Positions 8,901 through 17,099 of a DNA stretch of 56,746 nucleotides are shown here, piece by piece. A program made the position numbers and the translations under genes. Positions within the stretch are counted from its first letter, which is position 1. Every line of letters starts with the position of its first letter. Source of the DNA: an uncultured Pseudomonadota bacterium (GTDB lineage Bacteria > Myxococcota_A > Bradymonadia > Bradymonadales > GCA-2716585); NCBI GenBank assembly GCA_937123825.1, contig CAKZKQ010000035.1:1-56746 (forward strand). Reading direction: 5' to 3'. A model generated the notes under the pieces. That model was not told where the DNA came from. It saw nothing but the letters and a program-made list of their open reading frames with translations, and did no database searches.

Positions 8901-9790
8901 GTCGCAAGTCCGAAGGGGACGCCGAGGCAGCCGCCGCCGCCGAAGCGTCCGAGCGAGACAAAGCGGCCGCCGCCGAGGCAGCTGCCAAGGCCAAGGCCGA
9001 CGCCGACGCGGCTGCGGCGGAGCGCGACAAAGCCAAAGCGGCCGCCGAGGCCGCCGCCGCAGAGCGAGACAAAGCCAAAGCAGATGCTGCCAAGGCCAAA
9101 GCCGACGCCGACAAAGCCAAGGCCGACGCCGAAGCGGCCGCCAAAGACGCCCAGGCTCGCAGCGCCCAGATGAAGGACGCCATGGAGGCGGTCGGCAAGG
9201 CCGAGGCGCTCCAGGTGCGCTGTGTCAAAGAGGACTGCAAGGCCCGCGACGCGGCGGCCTGGGGCCGCGCCGAGGGTTTGGTGCAGGACGCCAGAGACGC
9301 GCTCAAGGCGGAGAACTTTGCGCTGGCCGACGATAGGGCGAGCAAGGCCAAGGCGTCCTTTGAGGCATTGCTGGCCATGAAAGCCGCCCCTGCGTTTACG
9401 GTGCCCAAGGATGCCCGTCGCATTCGTCTGGACGGCGACAAGCTGGTTGTGGAGCCCAAGATCACCTTTGTGTCGGGCAGGGCGAGCTTGACCCGGAATT
9501 CGGAGCGTCTGATGGACGAGTTGGCGCGGGTGATCAAGGCCAATTTGGGGGCGGTGACGGTGATTGAGTTGGTGGGGTACACCGACACCTCTGGCAACGC
9601 CGACCGCAACCTGACGCTCTCCAAGCAGCGCGCCGAGACCGTCCGCGCGGCGCTCATCGCCCGAGGCATCCCCGAAGACCTCCTGCGCGCTGAAGGGCGC
9701 GGGCAGGCCAACCCGATTGCAAGCAACAACACCGCCCAGGGCCGCGAACTCAACCGCCGCGTCGAGATCACCCTGACATTCAAACCCTGA
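5948..9790 (+). CDS. Giant OmpA-family lipoprotein with helical repeats (1280 aa)
   Basis: Signal peptide with lipobox ATASAC (Cys about 18). Residues ~20-1130 are long helical repeats: several units of about 60-70 residues containing 'A..A...L..G....A......A...F' patterns, two opened by a Cys (VCRGF about 638; TCEGF about 735). They resemble DUF4398/TPR-like modules. An Ala/Lys/Asp/Glu coiled coil like that of TolA lies at about 980-1070. The C-terminal ~110 residues are an OmpA peptidoglycan-binding domain (VGYTDTSGNADRN, LSKQRAETV) with the Asp and Arg used to bind diaminopimelate. The protein would tether the outer membrane to the cell wall across a wide gap. It is coupled to the preceding lipoprotein. 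Confidence 0.9.
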   Translation: MTRKTHILAALLLTAATASACASDPAPRALTEASDKLKAPDTARLAETRPRLIQEARALRKEARQAWKRGDLDEADLKARMALQKLSTAAHFAARDEALGRVGAMAVSVDEIEEEYARIERESQALGRYQQADAEFRRLEAELAQMKADDQSAQAKAQRAVVSARKRQGEAIGAGAPTAAGPVYEEGRLLLDTAISALREGLFEESMLSSEQASAKFDAAIAASKDSAVAQRRRAQQEEARQDESQKAADAARAAIDDAQTAQASAIAQRMPEKDKSNYEKATYLLELAGRSLEEERYDDATSRAKEALTIFKGAEFGADSPRGKAEAAIKSAQEARAGLVGMGITDLNLTREADYNLELAQGALKDGDFERATKLADDARADYEGALAFAPRLGVSGNARRAAAPAAGRPAPAYGNAPVAAAAGAWLTRADLARWEVEQLLLKVQTERAEALGASRDAQCPATFRQFEATLQIAQERLEAEDLTRAVEFALRASDQLAQCAPAAGAGAARAGNAAVARADRQQEAAERKEKATADVTMARAQLLFTKATARKEDPEKLKEPAMLIAGAQQWYERGGWIQVATFAQEAVKVLERLEKEAQDAAKEAQKAKAAKEAAAKKAAAKEAAVAKADPAPAPKVCRGFKARMDKVRVDQAVASGRVVGRQSEARLRRAVAMTTSAQQLADGGNCKEADLLLGEAKTIFKELSAARKDAPAKDDKPSKAATAQKVAPPPPTTCEGFDKEVQSARATERLTAVKVRGEGEEARYRQGSALLRSAEQFSGEGQCEQAEQLMAAALGIFESIQDVPPPPTNPPAAVSQVASDAQAEPDKGVDPAAQAEALEAIGRAKVLQASRADQSQNDVYRVGSKLLGDSQLLFDQGRALEATRLAQQAAFAFESLPGGYGDVPVGEEPWREAYQEVLSALVLRDRAGDVVKGDDERVAYDRGLEFITRSRRAWDDKDYLGSERWAKAAAEEFNAVLTLVSERRKSEGDAEAAAAAEASERDKAAAAEAAAKAKADADAAAAERDKAKAAAEAAAAERDKAKADAAKAKADADKAKADAEAAAKDAQARSAQMKDAMEAVGKAEALQVRCVKEDCKARDAAAWGRAEGLVQDARDALKAENFALADDRASKAKASFEALLAMKAAPAFTVPKDARRIRLDGDKLVVEPKITFVSGRASLTRNSERLMDELARVIKANLGAVTVIELVGYTDTSGNADRNLTLSKQRAETVRAALIARGIPEDLLRAEGRGQANPIASNNTAQGRELNRRVEITLTFKP

Positions 9791-9827
9791 AGCGCCGCTG
9801 TGCGCGGTCGTATCTGGAGTTTTATCC

Positions 9828-10622
9828 ATGCACAACACACATCCAAGCGGCGGTGTCCGTCTGGGGTCTTTGGGGGCGGCGTCGGTCTTGATGGCGGCGC
9901 TCCTGGGCCTGCTTGCTGCCCCGCTTTCTGCCCAGCCCAACCCCTTTGAGGCCCACGAAGACAGCCGCCGAGAGGTGGCCCCCCAGGAGCCGGTCGAGGT
10001 CCAGAAGGACGAGCCCGAGGCCAAACCCGAGGCGCCGTCCTACGATCTGGGACGCCAGGGGCAGTGGAGTTTGGGGGTGGGGACCCTCTTTAGCTACACC
10101 ACCACCACCAACGGCGTGCCTGAGGGCGGCCAGATCAACAACGAGACGCTCTTTTTCCGGGCTGCCCCCTCGGTGGGGTACTTTGTGATCGATGACCTGG
10201 AGGTGTCCCTCTCGGTGGGGTTGCTCTCCAGGCAACTCGATCGCGGTGGTAACGAGGTCGCGGTCGAGAACAACGCCCTGGTGGAGGTCTCGGGGCGCTA
10301 CTTTTTGTCGCTGACCGAACCCTTCTCGCTCTACCTCGATTTGGGTGTGGGCGGCTATTTTGGCACCAGTGACCGGGTCCTGGAGTTGGCGCTGGCCGAA
10401 GACGAAGATCCCACCAGCATCAATGAGCGCACCGACACCAGCGGCCTCATTCTTTCGGCCACGCTGGGTGCGGGCTACGCGCTCAGCCCAAGCCTCCAGC
10501 TTCGCGCGGGGCTGGGTTTTACCGGGCTGATCGGCTCCGAGTCCATCGTCAGCGTCTCCCGTGATTTGGACGTCAAGACCTTCAACACGGGTTTGACCAT
10601 GGGCCTTTTCTACATCTTCTAG
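9828..10622 (+). CDS. Outer-membrane beta-barrel protein
   Basis: 264 aa with signal peptide (about 1-36, LLAAPLSAQ). A Pro/Glu linker (about 45-70) precedes a predicted barrel of about eight strands (ending VKTFNTGLTMGLFYIF), with the last residue aromatic as required for BAM recognition. It is the last gene of the 3859-10622 operon, 37 bp after the OmpA lipoprotein and just before two terminator hairpins. Likely an OmpW/OmpA-barrel-type small outer-membrane protein; its substrate, if any, is unknown. Confidence 0.8.
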   Translation: MHNTHPSGGVRLGSLGAASVLMAALLGLLAAPLSAQPNPFEAHEDSRREVAPQEPVEVQKDEPEAKPEAPSYDLGRQGQWSLGVGTLFSYTTTTNGVPEGGQINNETLFFRAAPSVGYFVIDDLEVSLSVGLLSRQLDRGGNEVAVENNALVEVSGRYFLSLTEPFSLYLDLGVGGYFGTSDRVLELALAEDEDPTSINERTDTSGLILSATLGAGYALSPSLQLRAGLGFTGLIGSESIVSVSRDLDVKTFNTGLTMGLFYIF

Positions 10623-10632
10623 GTTCTGTCAG

Positions 10633-10653
10633 GGGCTCTGATGAGAGCCCTTT
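10633..10653 (+). terminator. Intrinsic terminator 1 after the envelope operon
   Basis: GGGCTCT-GATG-AGAGCCC (10633-10650) with a 7-bp stem and TTT, 10 bp after the barrel gene's stop codon. Confidence 0.6.
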
Positions 10654-10683
10654 GCCCACATTTCATCATTCCAACCTTTATTT

Positions 10684-10718
10684 GGTCGCGTTCGAGCACG
10701 AACGGCGGCCTTTTTATT
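10684..10718 (+). terminator. Intrinsic terminator 2 after the envelope operon
   Basis: An 11-bp stem with one bulge (10684-10694 with 10699-10710; inner part GTTCG-AGCA-CGAAC) followed by TTTTTATT. Stronger than the hairpin just upstream; together they isolate the envelope operon from the DUF432/MscS pair. Confidence 0.65.
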
Positions 10719-10764
10719 ATCCTGCGCCTTGTTTCAGCGTTAATCCGGGGCAAGGTGAGGTCTG

Positions 10765-10793
10765 TTGACGCCCTGGGAATGGCGAGACATACC
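10765..10793 (+). promoter_or_regulatory. Candidate sigma-70 promoter for DUF432-MscS
   Basis: TTGACG (10765-10770), 17-nt spacer, CATACC (10788-10793). The -35 is 5/6 and the -10 only 3/6. It lies between the two terminators and the DUF432 gene. Confidence 0.35.
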
Positions 10794-10824
10794 CTGAAGC
10801 GGGTTTTGTTGGGGCAGGGTTGTG

Positions 10825-11628
10825 ATGGAGGCGGACGTGTTGGAGCAGTGGTGGGGGAGCTTTGAGGTCCCCGAAGGGCAGGAAGGGCGCTTTGAGGTGT
10901 CGGCGCTGCAGTTGTGGGTGCGCCATGTGCCTGGTGAGTGGCGCTTGAAGTCGTTGGTGGACGACGAGCGGCAGGCGCAGCCATTTTCGTGGTCTTGCCA
11001 GCCGGTGGATTCCAGCGCGGCGCCCTCTGAGGCCAGCTTGTTGAGGTTGGTGACGCGCGCCAACGACGACCGCGTCTTTGTGCGCCCGGCGTTGGCCGAC
11101 CGCGCCATTGTGGTGCACACCGAGACCCCGATGCTTTTGTTGCCCAACCAGAGCGTGGAGCTTTTTATGGGGTTGCCGCTGTGGGTGGTGGTGTCGCAGA
11201 CGGAAAACGGCGAGCCTTTGTTGGATTTGCCGATATGGAGGCCGTCGGACACGTGGTTTGGGCCGCCGACCCAGGAGGGGGAGTTGTGTTACGCGGGGCG
11301 GACCAGCGCGCGGCTCAACATGGCGGACATGCCGGTGCGCTCGAACTTGGCCTGGACGGTCATCAAGCTGCGCAACACCGGCAAACGGGCGCTGCCTTTT
11401 GAGCGCTTGAGGGTCCCTGGGACGAGTTTGGGCCTTTATGCGGCCCAGAACGGTTGGCTCTGGACAGAAACAGTGCACATTGATAAGCGCGGGGCCGCGT
11501 TTCAGACCGAGGCGCGCCTGGGAGAGCCGCCCAGGGAGGTTGCTGGTCCCCTGGAGCGGGTGTCGCGCTCGCGCGCGGAGTTGTCGGGGACGCCGTTGGC
11601 CAGGGCGCTGCGTGTTTTGGTGGGGTGA
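10825..11628 (+). CDS. DUF432 family protein
   Basis: About 267 aa, soluble, mostly beta strands, no signal peptide or membrane segment. Features match what I recall of the DUF432 family: a central 'NQSVELFMGLPLWVVV' segment and RSNLAWTVIKLRNTG near the C-terminus. DUF432 genes are commonly paired with MscS channels, as here: the stop overlaps the MscS start (GTGA at 11625-11628). ATG 10825 is preferred over the adjoining GTG 10822. A cytoplasmic channel partner or gating modulator is inferred; no reaction is known. Confidence 0.75.
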   Translation: MEADVLEQWWGSFEVPEGQEGRFEVSALQLWVRHVPGEWRLKSLVDDERQAQPFSWSCQPVDSSAAPSEASLLRLVTRANDDRVFVRPALADRAIVVHTETPMLLLPNQSVELFMGLPLWVVVSQTENGEPLLDLPIWRPSDTWFGPPTQEGELCYAGRTSARLNMADMPVRSNLAWTVIKLRNTGKRALPFERLRVPGTSLGLYAAQNGWLWTETVHIDKRGAAFQTEARLGEPPREVAGPLERVSRSRAELSGTPLARALRVLVG

Positions 11629-12554
11629 GCGCGCTGGACGCGCTGACCAGGGGCGCGCCCCTGGACCTGCCATGGTTTGTCTGGTGGACGTTTATGGAGA
11701 ACTTCTGGGCATTTTTGAGCGGGCTGTGGACCGCAGAGAAGCTCCTGATGGCGGGCCGCGCTGCGGGTGTGCTGGTGGTGGGGCTGCTGATGGCTTGGGC
11801 TGTGGGGGCGCTGCTGCGCCGTCTGCTGGCCACGCGCGCCAGCCCCCAGTATGCGCTCTTGTTGACCCGCGCGGCCCGCTATGGGCTGGTGGCGCTGACG
11901 CTGGTGGTGATGCTCTACGAGCTTGGCGTCCATCCGGGGGCGCTGCTGGGGACGGCGGGTGTGTTGACGGTGGCGCTGGGGTTTGCCTCCCAGACGGCGG
12001 CCAGTAACATCATCAGCGGGCTCTTTTTGCTGGCTGAGGGCTCTTTCAAGGTCGGCGATCTCATTGAGGTCGATGGGGTGCGCGGGAAGGTCACGTCGGT
12101 GGATTTGCTCTCGATCCGATTGCAGACCCTGGACAACCTCATGGTCCGCATCGCCAACGAGACACTGATAAAAACCCGCTTCACCAACTTTGCCCACTAC
12201 CCCATTCGCCGGGCCGACTTCCTCTTTGGTCTGGCCTACGACGCGGACTTGAAGGTCGCCCGTGAGCTTTTGGAGGCCATCGCCGAGCGCCACCCGCTGT
12301 GTTTTGTGGAGCCCGCGCCGCTCTTTGTCTACCTGGCCTTTGAGGAGTCGGCGGTGCGCTTTCAGTTCTCGGTGTGGACGGCGCGCGAGAATTACGTCGC
12401 GGTGCGCAACGACCTTCCATTGCAGATGCTCAAGGCCTTTCGCGAGGCCAACCTCCCCGTGGCGCGGCCGCTGCGGGTGGTGCAGCTTGAGCATGTCCAC
12501 CCACCGGGCGCCATTGCGGGCGCGCTTGCTGGCTCCGAGCCCCCCGAGCCGTGA
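11625..12554 (+). CDS. MscS-family small-conductance mechanosensitive channel
   Basis: 309 aa. Three TM helices (about 40-60, 75-100, 105-130), the pore helix with its Gly/Ala-rich face (LGTAGVLTVALGFASQTA) and the MscS beta domain (GDLIEVDGVRGKVTSVDL) with the C-terminal alpha/beta domain to about residue 285. It opens on membrane tension to release solutes in hypo-osmotic shock. GTG 11625 overlaps the DUF432 stop, so it is translationally coupled. Full-length and intact. Confidence 0.92.
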   Translation: MSALDALTRGAPLDLPWFVWWTFMENFWAFLSGLWTAEKLLMAGRAAGVLVVGLLMAWAVGALLRRLLATRASPQYALLLTRAARYGLVALTLVVMLYELGVHPGALLGTAGVLTVALGFASQTAASNIISGLFLLAEGSFKVGDLIEVDGVRGKVTSVDLLSIRLQTLDNLMVRIANETLIKTRFTNFAHYPIRRADFLFGLAYDADLKVARELLEAIAERHPLCFVEPAPLFVYLAFEESAVRFQFSVWTARENYVAVRNDLPLQMLKAFREANLPVARPLRVVQLEHVHPPGAIAGALAGSEPPEP

Positions 12555-12563
12555 ACCCAACCA

Positions 12564-13769
12564 TCAGGGGTTGGGGACGGCGTGGACGACTTTGTAGCCC
12601 TCGGGGAGCGCCATCATCCCATCCTCGACGAGCATGATGGTGTTCATGTCCGTCCAGAAGGTGCCGGTGGTGGGGTCGATGCCGCTGGCGGTGAGCGCGG
12701 CGGTGGCCTCTTCGAGGCTGTCCCAGGCGCCGACCATCCAGTCAAAAGCCCGCGACTTGTCCCAGGGAAACATGCCGCCGTACTGGTCTGTGAACGGGAT
12801 GCAGCGCAGCGTCCGGCCGCAGTCCTCGTTCATGGGGCCCTTGGTGGTCCAGAGCCACAGCTCGGGGTAGTCTGGCTCGGTGATTGCTCCCGAGGCCGAG
12901 ACTGTGTTGGGGCGGTTGTCGAGCACGGTGAAGTCTTCCCATTGATCTGGCTCTTCGCCGGGGCTGCTGGTGTCGAGCATCGCCACAAAACGCCACCCTT
13001 CAGGGCCCGGATACCAGCCCGTCCCTGCCAGCGGCTCGGTGCGGCTGTATTCGCCGGCCATCCCCACCAAAACCTGTCCCCCAAACCTTTCAAGGTCACC
13101 CTCCAGGGTGGCTTTCTGGGCGTCGGCGCTCAGGAGCCAGGAGTGGACCCCGAATTCACTGATGTTGGGCGAAGAGAGCATCAAGGTCAGCGCTGTGACA
13201 AACCCTCCGTCGGGGGTGGGGACGGCGGCCGCGCCGCGAAACTGGAGCGCCTGTCCAGTCCAGATTTTGGTGGGCTCCATTGCCACCACGTGGCCACCGT
13301 CGCCGCACGCCAGCGCGGTCAACGACAGTTGCGGGATGACGCCCTCCTCATCGACCTCTGCGTCTTTGTCCATGGCGACCACCAGGAGCAGGGGGTCGGC
13401 GTTGGGGACGGCCGCCGGGGTCACCAACACCGCTTCGAGGTCGAGCGCTTCGAGCGCCGGAAACCAACCTTTGAAGTCCTCGACAGCGGTGGCCTGACGC
13501 GAGTAGTCGGCCATCTGCGTCACGTTGGACATCATGGCGTGGTCAAACGCCAACCCCATCAGCGCCTGGGCGGCTTTGGGGACGCCCGCGCAGGCCGCGA
13601 CGGTGGGCACTGACGCTTCAAAGGCCGCCAACGCCGCGATTTGAGGGTCGGCAGGCGCCTGCGCGGGCGCGTCTGTCTCAGGGGGCTGGGTATTTTTTGA
13701 GGTCGGCGCCAAAGCGCACGCGGCGCTCAAGGTCAGCAGCGCCAGGGCGCAGATTGTGGATCTCAACAA
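12564..13769 (-). CDS. Lipoprotein of unknown function
   Basis: About 401 aa. TTG 13769 is chosen because AAGGAG lies 6-7 nt before it and it begins a lipoprotein signal (LRSTICALALLTLSAAC); the frame is open further upstream. After the lipobox comes a Pro/Asp/Ala linker and a globular domain. The last ~80 residues (SFDWMVGAWDSLEEATAALT..., VVHAVPNP) resemble a SPOR-like module. It lies 37 bp after the YiiX peptidase gene on the same strand and is probably in its operon. No catalytic motif is seen. Confidence 0.75.
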   Translation of the reverse strand: MLRSTICALALLTLSAACALAPTSKNTQPPETDAPAQAPADPQIAALAAFEASVPTVAACAGVPKAAQALMGLAFDHAMMSNVTQMADYSRQATAVEDFKGWFPALEALDLEAVLVTPAAVPNADPLLLVVAMDKDAEVDEEGVIPQLSLTALACGDGGHVVAMEPTKIWTGQALQFRGAAAVPTPDGGFVTALTLMLSSPNISEFGVHSWLLSADAQKATLEGDLERFGGQVLVGMAGEYSRTEPLAGTGWYPGPEGWRFVAMLDTSSPGEEPDQWEDFTVLDNRPNTVSASGAITEPDYPELWLWTTKGPMNEDCGRTLRCIPFTDQYGGMFPWDKSRAFDWMVGAWDSLEEATAALTASGIDPTTGTFWTDMNTIMLVEDGMMALPEGYKVVHAVPNP

Positions 13770-13806
13770 TGGGTCTCCTTGGAGGCCATGGCCTGGGTGT
13801 GGTCTT

Positions 13807-15312
13807 TCAGTTGGCTTTGGCGACGGCCTCTTTGGACATCGCCACCAGGCGCCAGTACGGGGGTTTGTAGTTGTGTTTGGCCTCAAAGGCCGCCACGTCC
13901 TTCATGACGCTGGTTTTGAGCGCATCGTGGCGCTTGCGCAGCCACTCGGCCCGCAGCGCCGTGGTGGCGCTCATGCCTTCGGGGATGATGCCGGGGCTGC
14001 CCATGGCGTTTTGGATTTGGCTGATGCCCTTGGCGATCCGCGCCACCGGCAACATGAAGGTGCTGTACTGCACGCCGCGCCCTGCCGTGGCGTCGTGCTC
14101 CAGCATGGCGTCGATGATGGCGTCGTCGATGTGGTCTTTAAAGAGCGTCTCAGGGTCGCGCCACTCGGCGATGACCGTCAACTGGGGGTCGTACTCCAGA
14201 TCCGAGGGGCCGTGGGTGGTGAAGTTGCGCACACCAAAGGCGCTCAGCCAGCGCGCCGTCGTGGGCGACGACATCGTGGTCAGCCCCTTCCACAGCGACA
14301 CACCCTGTGATTTGTAGGCCCACGAGGCGACCTCCGAGCAAAACATCCGCTCCGGCTGGTTGTAGTCCATGGCGAAGTCGTACTCGATGTGGCGCCCAGT
14401 GGCCTCGTTGAGGGCCTTGGTGGCGGCTTTGTGGGTGTCGGCCAGTCCGGCGCGCGGGCGCAAGAGCATGATCCGCAGCTTGGGATCCCCGGCATACTTG
14501 TCCAGCCCCGCCACCACGACGCCGCTCTCAATGTGCGCCTCCACGGTCTGAAAGTGTCCCTTGTCGTCCACATGCACCAACGCCACGTGGGAAAAATTGC
14601 CCGGATAGTCGTTGCCGCGCGCGATCAGCGCGCTGGTCGGCGCCCCGCCGCGAGACAAGAGCATGTCACCGCTGTGAACCCTCACCCCCCGAATCTCCAC
14701 CGAGGGCGCGTCCGACTCGGCAGGCTCGCCCTTGACCACCACCGGCATCTTCTCTGGGGGCATCTGGAGCAAGACCTCCTCGGTCGCCATCCGCCCTCCG
14801 TAGAGCAACCTGTAGAGCCGGTCGCGGCCGGGGCGCGCGTCGATGGACCAACGCGTGGAGGCGTCTTTGAGGGCCTGACGCATGGCGGCGTAGGCGTCGA
14901 GCAACTCCCGGGCCCCCTGGGCAGGGCAGGCGGCGGCGCTGGCCGAGGCCTCAAAGAACTGGCCTTCGAGCGTTGCAAAGAGCGGGTCGTCCGGGGCCAC
15001 CTCGGCGCGGCGCTCCTGGAGCGAGTTGATGCTGTTGCGCAGCGCCTTGAGGCCGTCTGCGCGCTCTTTGGCGGTCGCCTCACAACCGGCCTCTCTCACT
15101 TCTATAAAGCGCGCCTCCAATTGGTCCCACACATGGTCCTGGCCCCACACAAACGGCTCGCCTTTGGCCGCGTCGGGCTCGGGCGGCTGCCCCTCGGGGA
15201 TGAGCAAGGCCACATAGAGCGCCACCAACACACCCACCGCCGCCCCCAGCCATTTTAGCCACTTGCGCGCCCCACCGGTGCCCTTGTTCGATACAGACGG
15301 ATCCTGCCCCAT
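13807..15312 (-). CDS. Membrane-anchored YiiX/C92-type cysteine peptidase
   Basis: 501 aa. An N-terminal anchor (about 17-40, WLKWLGAAVGVLVALYVALL) is followed by a ~100-residue helical region. The permuted papain fold spans about residues 195-330: GDMLLSRGG, then SHVALVHVDD with the likely catalytic His, and MFCSEVASWAYKSQG with the catalytic Cys. This is the YaeF/YiiX (peptidase C92, PF05708) family, amidases acting on peptides or lipids. ATG 15312 follows GAGAGG. It is 75 bp downstream of the kinase-pseudokinase gene on the same strand, so it is probably co-transcribed with it. Confidence 0.85.
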   Translation of the reverse strand: MGQDPSVSNKGTGGARKWLKWLGAAVGVLVALYVALLIPEGQPPEPDAAKGEPFVWGQDHVWDQLEARFIEVREAGCEATAKERADGLKALRNSINSLQERRAEVAPDDPLFATLEGQFFEASASAAACPAQGARELLDAYAAMRQALKDASTRWSIDARPGRDRLYRLLYGGRMATEEVLLQMPPEKMPVVVKGEPAESDAPSVEIRGVRVHSGDMLLSRGGAPTSALIARGNDYPGNFSHVALVHVDDKGHFQTVEAHIESGVVVAGLDKYAGDPKLRIMLLRPRAGLADTHKAATKALNEATGRHIEYDFAMDYNQPERMFCSEVASWAYKSQGVSLWKGLTTMSSPTTARWLSAFGVRNFTTHGPSDLEYDPQLTVIAEWRDPETLFKDHIDDAIIDAMLEHDATAGRGVQYSTFMLPVARIAKGISQIQNAMGSPGIIPEGMSATTALRAEWLRKRHDALKTSVMKDVAAFEAKHNYKPPYWRLVAMSKEAVAKAN

Positions 15313-15387
15313 GTTCCTCTCACTGATCGGTCAATTCATGAAGCCTGATGAAGCCAATCGAGCCTCGGCTTGTCAACCACACCGGCT

Positions 15388-16992
15388 TCAAGTCAGGCGA
15401 TCCAGGATGCGCCGGGCGGCGGCGGCCACCTGGTCGGCGCGCTGTGGGCGGTGGGCGGGGTTTGGGGCCAGGACGCTGGCCAACAGCGCGGCGGTCGGTG
15501 CGGTCAACTCGGGCAGGCGCTGGCGCAGCTCCTGGCACCGGTCCTGGCTGCCCACCAGCCACATCGGCCCTTCGCCGTACAGGGCGTAGCTGGCCACCGC
15601 CCCCAGGCCGTAGATGTCGGTGCTGGTCTCAAAGGTGTCGCTCTTTGCCAACGCGGGATCGATGTAGGCCATCACCCCCATGCGGCGCCCCTGGCTGGGT
15701 TCCCCTATCGGGCAACAAAAGCAGGGCCAACTGAGCGTCGCGTCCTGACCCGTGGCGCGGGTGTAGACCGAGCCAGGCTCGACCATCTGATAGACGTAAC
15801 CCTGGCCGTGCAGGTAGGCCAGCGCCTCTGAGATCTGCAGCAGGACGCCCAGCGCCTCCACCTCAGAGAGCACGCCCTGACGGCGCACCACGGCGTCGAG
15901 CGGCTGACCGCTGGAGCCCACCACCACGTACGGTCTGCCGCCGTCTTGACCCCAGTCCATGACGGGCACCAACGCCGGATGATCCCAGACCGAGGCGATC
16001 TGCGCCGACTGGAGGATCAAGCCCGGCGGCAGCGAAGAGCCTGGGTTGAGGCGGCTGAGCCTGGCCTGAGCGCCAGTGCGCTTGTGGTGCACGGCAAAGC
16101 TCTCCCAGTTGGTGCTGCGGTAGATCCGCGCCGTGGGCATCCAGGGACCAACGGGCGGCTTGACCGTGGCGGCCACCAACGGGGTCCGCTCGTCGGTGTG
16201 CGCCACCTTCTGCAGGAGCCGCTGGAGGATCTCGCTGGTGCCAGGGCGCGCCGCCGGATCCGGGTCCATCATCTCCTCCAGCAAGCGCCGTGTGGGAGTG
16301 GTCAGCCCGGGCCTGACGCTCTCGATGGGCTCGCGGCGCGCCTCGTTGATTTGAAGCATCAACGCCCAGGGGGTGCTGGCCTCAAAGGGGCGCTGGCCGG
16401 TCCACAGCTCGTAGAGCGTCACGCCCAACGCAAAGATGTCCGTGGTTGGGTGGTATTTGGGAGGCTCCTGAAAAAGCTCCGGGGCGGTGTAGGAGAGCGT
16501 GCCGATGAACTGGGCCGTCTCGGTGGCCTCTTTGGGGCTGAAGGCGATCCCCATGTCCGCCAACTTGATCCGACCGTCGGCGCGCTCCAGCAGGTTGTCC
16601 GGTTTGACGTCCCGATGCACGATCCCGGCCTGATGCAGCGCCTGCAACGCCGAGGTCGCCGCCAGCGCCACCTGACGCAGCCGCGCCTCGTCCTTGACCG
16701 GACCCCCCAGCGAGCCTCGGTCCATCCACTCGGTGACGATCATCGGACCCTGCTGACCTTGACGGCACTCAAAGACCCGCAGAATGTTGGGGTGGTCCAG
16801 CCGCGCCATGATCTGCGCCTCTCGCCAGAACATCCGCCGGGCTTTGCTGTCCATGTGGCGCATGTGCAGCACCTTGACCGCCACCGGGATGTCCAAACCC
16901 GTGTGGTGACCCCGGTACACTTTGCCAAAACCCCCCTGGCCAATCTCTTCGTGCAGTTGAAGCTGGTCTGTGGGCAGCGATGGATCCATCAT
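15388..16992 (-). CDS. Hanks-type Ser/Thr kinase fused to a pseudokinase
   Basis: 534 aa from ATG 16992 (an adjacent ATG at 16989 is possible). Residues 11-262 are an active-looking kinase: Gly loop GQGGFGKVY (18-26), VAVK Lys40, HRDVKPDN with Asp128, DMG at 146-148 in place of DFG, APE at 170-172. Residues ~289-520 are a second kinase-like fold. There HRD is YQM (401-403), the Lys of KPDN is Glu, the DFG region reads LSWP, and the VAVK Lys is absent; DIYGLGAV aligns with DIFALGVT of domain 1. No transmembrane segment, so it is cytoplasmic. It is first in a minus-strand group with the YiiX peptidase and a lipoprotein, and divergent from 17100. Confidence 0.92.
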   Translation of the reverse strand: MMDPSLPTDQLQLHEEIGQGGFGKVYRGHHTGLDIPVAVKVLHMRHMDSKARRMFWREAQIMARLDHPNILRVFECRQGQQGPMIVTEWMDRGSLGGPVKDEARLRQVALAATSALQALHQAGIVHRDVKPDNLLERADGRIKLADMGIAFSPKEATETAQFIGTLSYTAPELFQEPPKYHPTTDIFALGVTLYELWTGQRPFEASTPWALMLQINEARREPIESVRPGLTTPTRRLLEEMMDPDPAARPGTSEILQRLLQKVAHTDERTPLVAATVKPPVGPWMPTARIYRSTNWESFAVHHKRTGAQARLSRLNPGSSLPPGLILQSAQIASVWDHPALVPVMDWGQDGGRPYVVVGSSGQPLDAVVRRQGVLSEVEALGVLLQISEALAYLHGQGYVYQMVEPGSVYTRATGQDATLSWPCFCCPIGEPSQGRRMGVMAYIDPALAKSDTFETSTDIYGLGAVASYALYGEGPMWLVGSQDRCQELRQRLPELTAPTAALLASVLAPNPAHRPQRADQVAAAARRILDRLT

Positions 16993-17099
16993 GGTGCGCT
17001 CCGCGTTTGGGTCGAGCCGTGTCACCGGCGCTGAGGTTGTGACCGCGTTTGAATGAACATACCAGATCGAACCGAAAGATATTGAGAAGGTGGACGGAG

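Noticed and set aside
8396..10024. 542-aa open frame on the minus strand across the OmpA lipoprotein gene
   Set aside because: An opposite-strand shadow of the Ala/Lys-rich repeats; no ribosome-binding site, and the + strand gene is certain.
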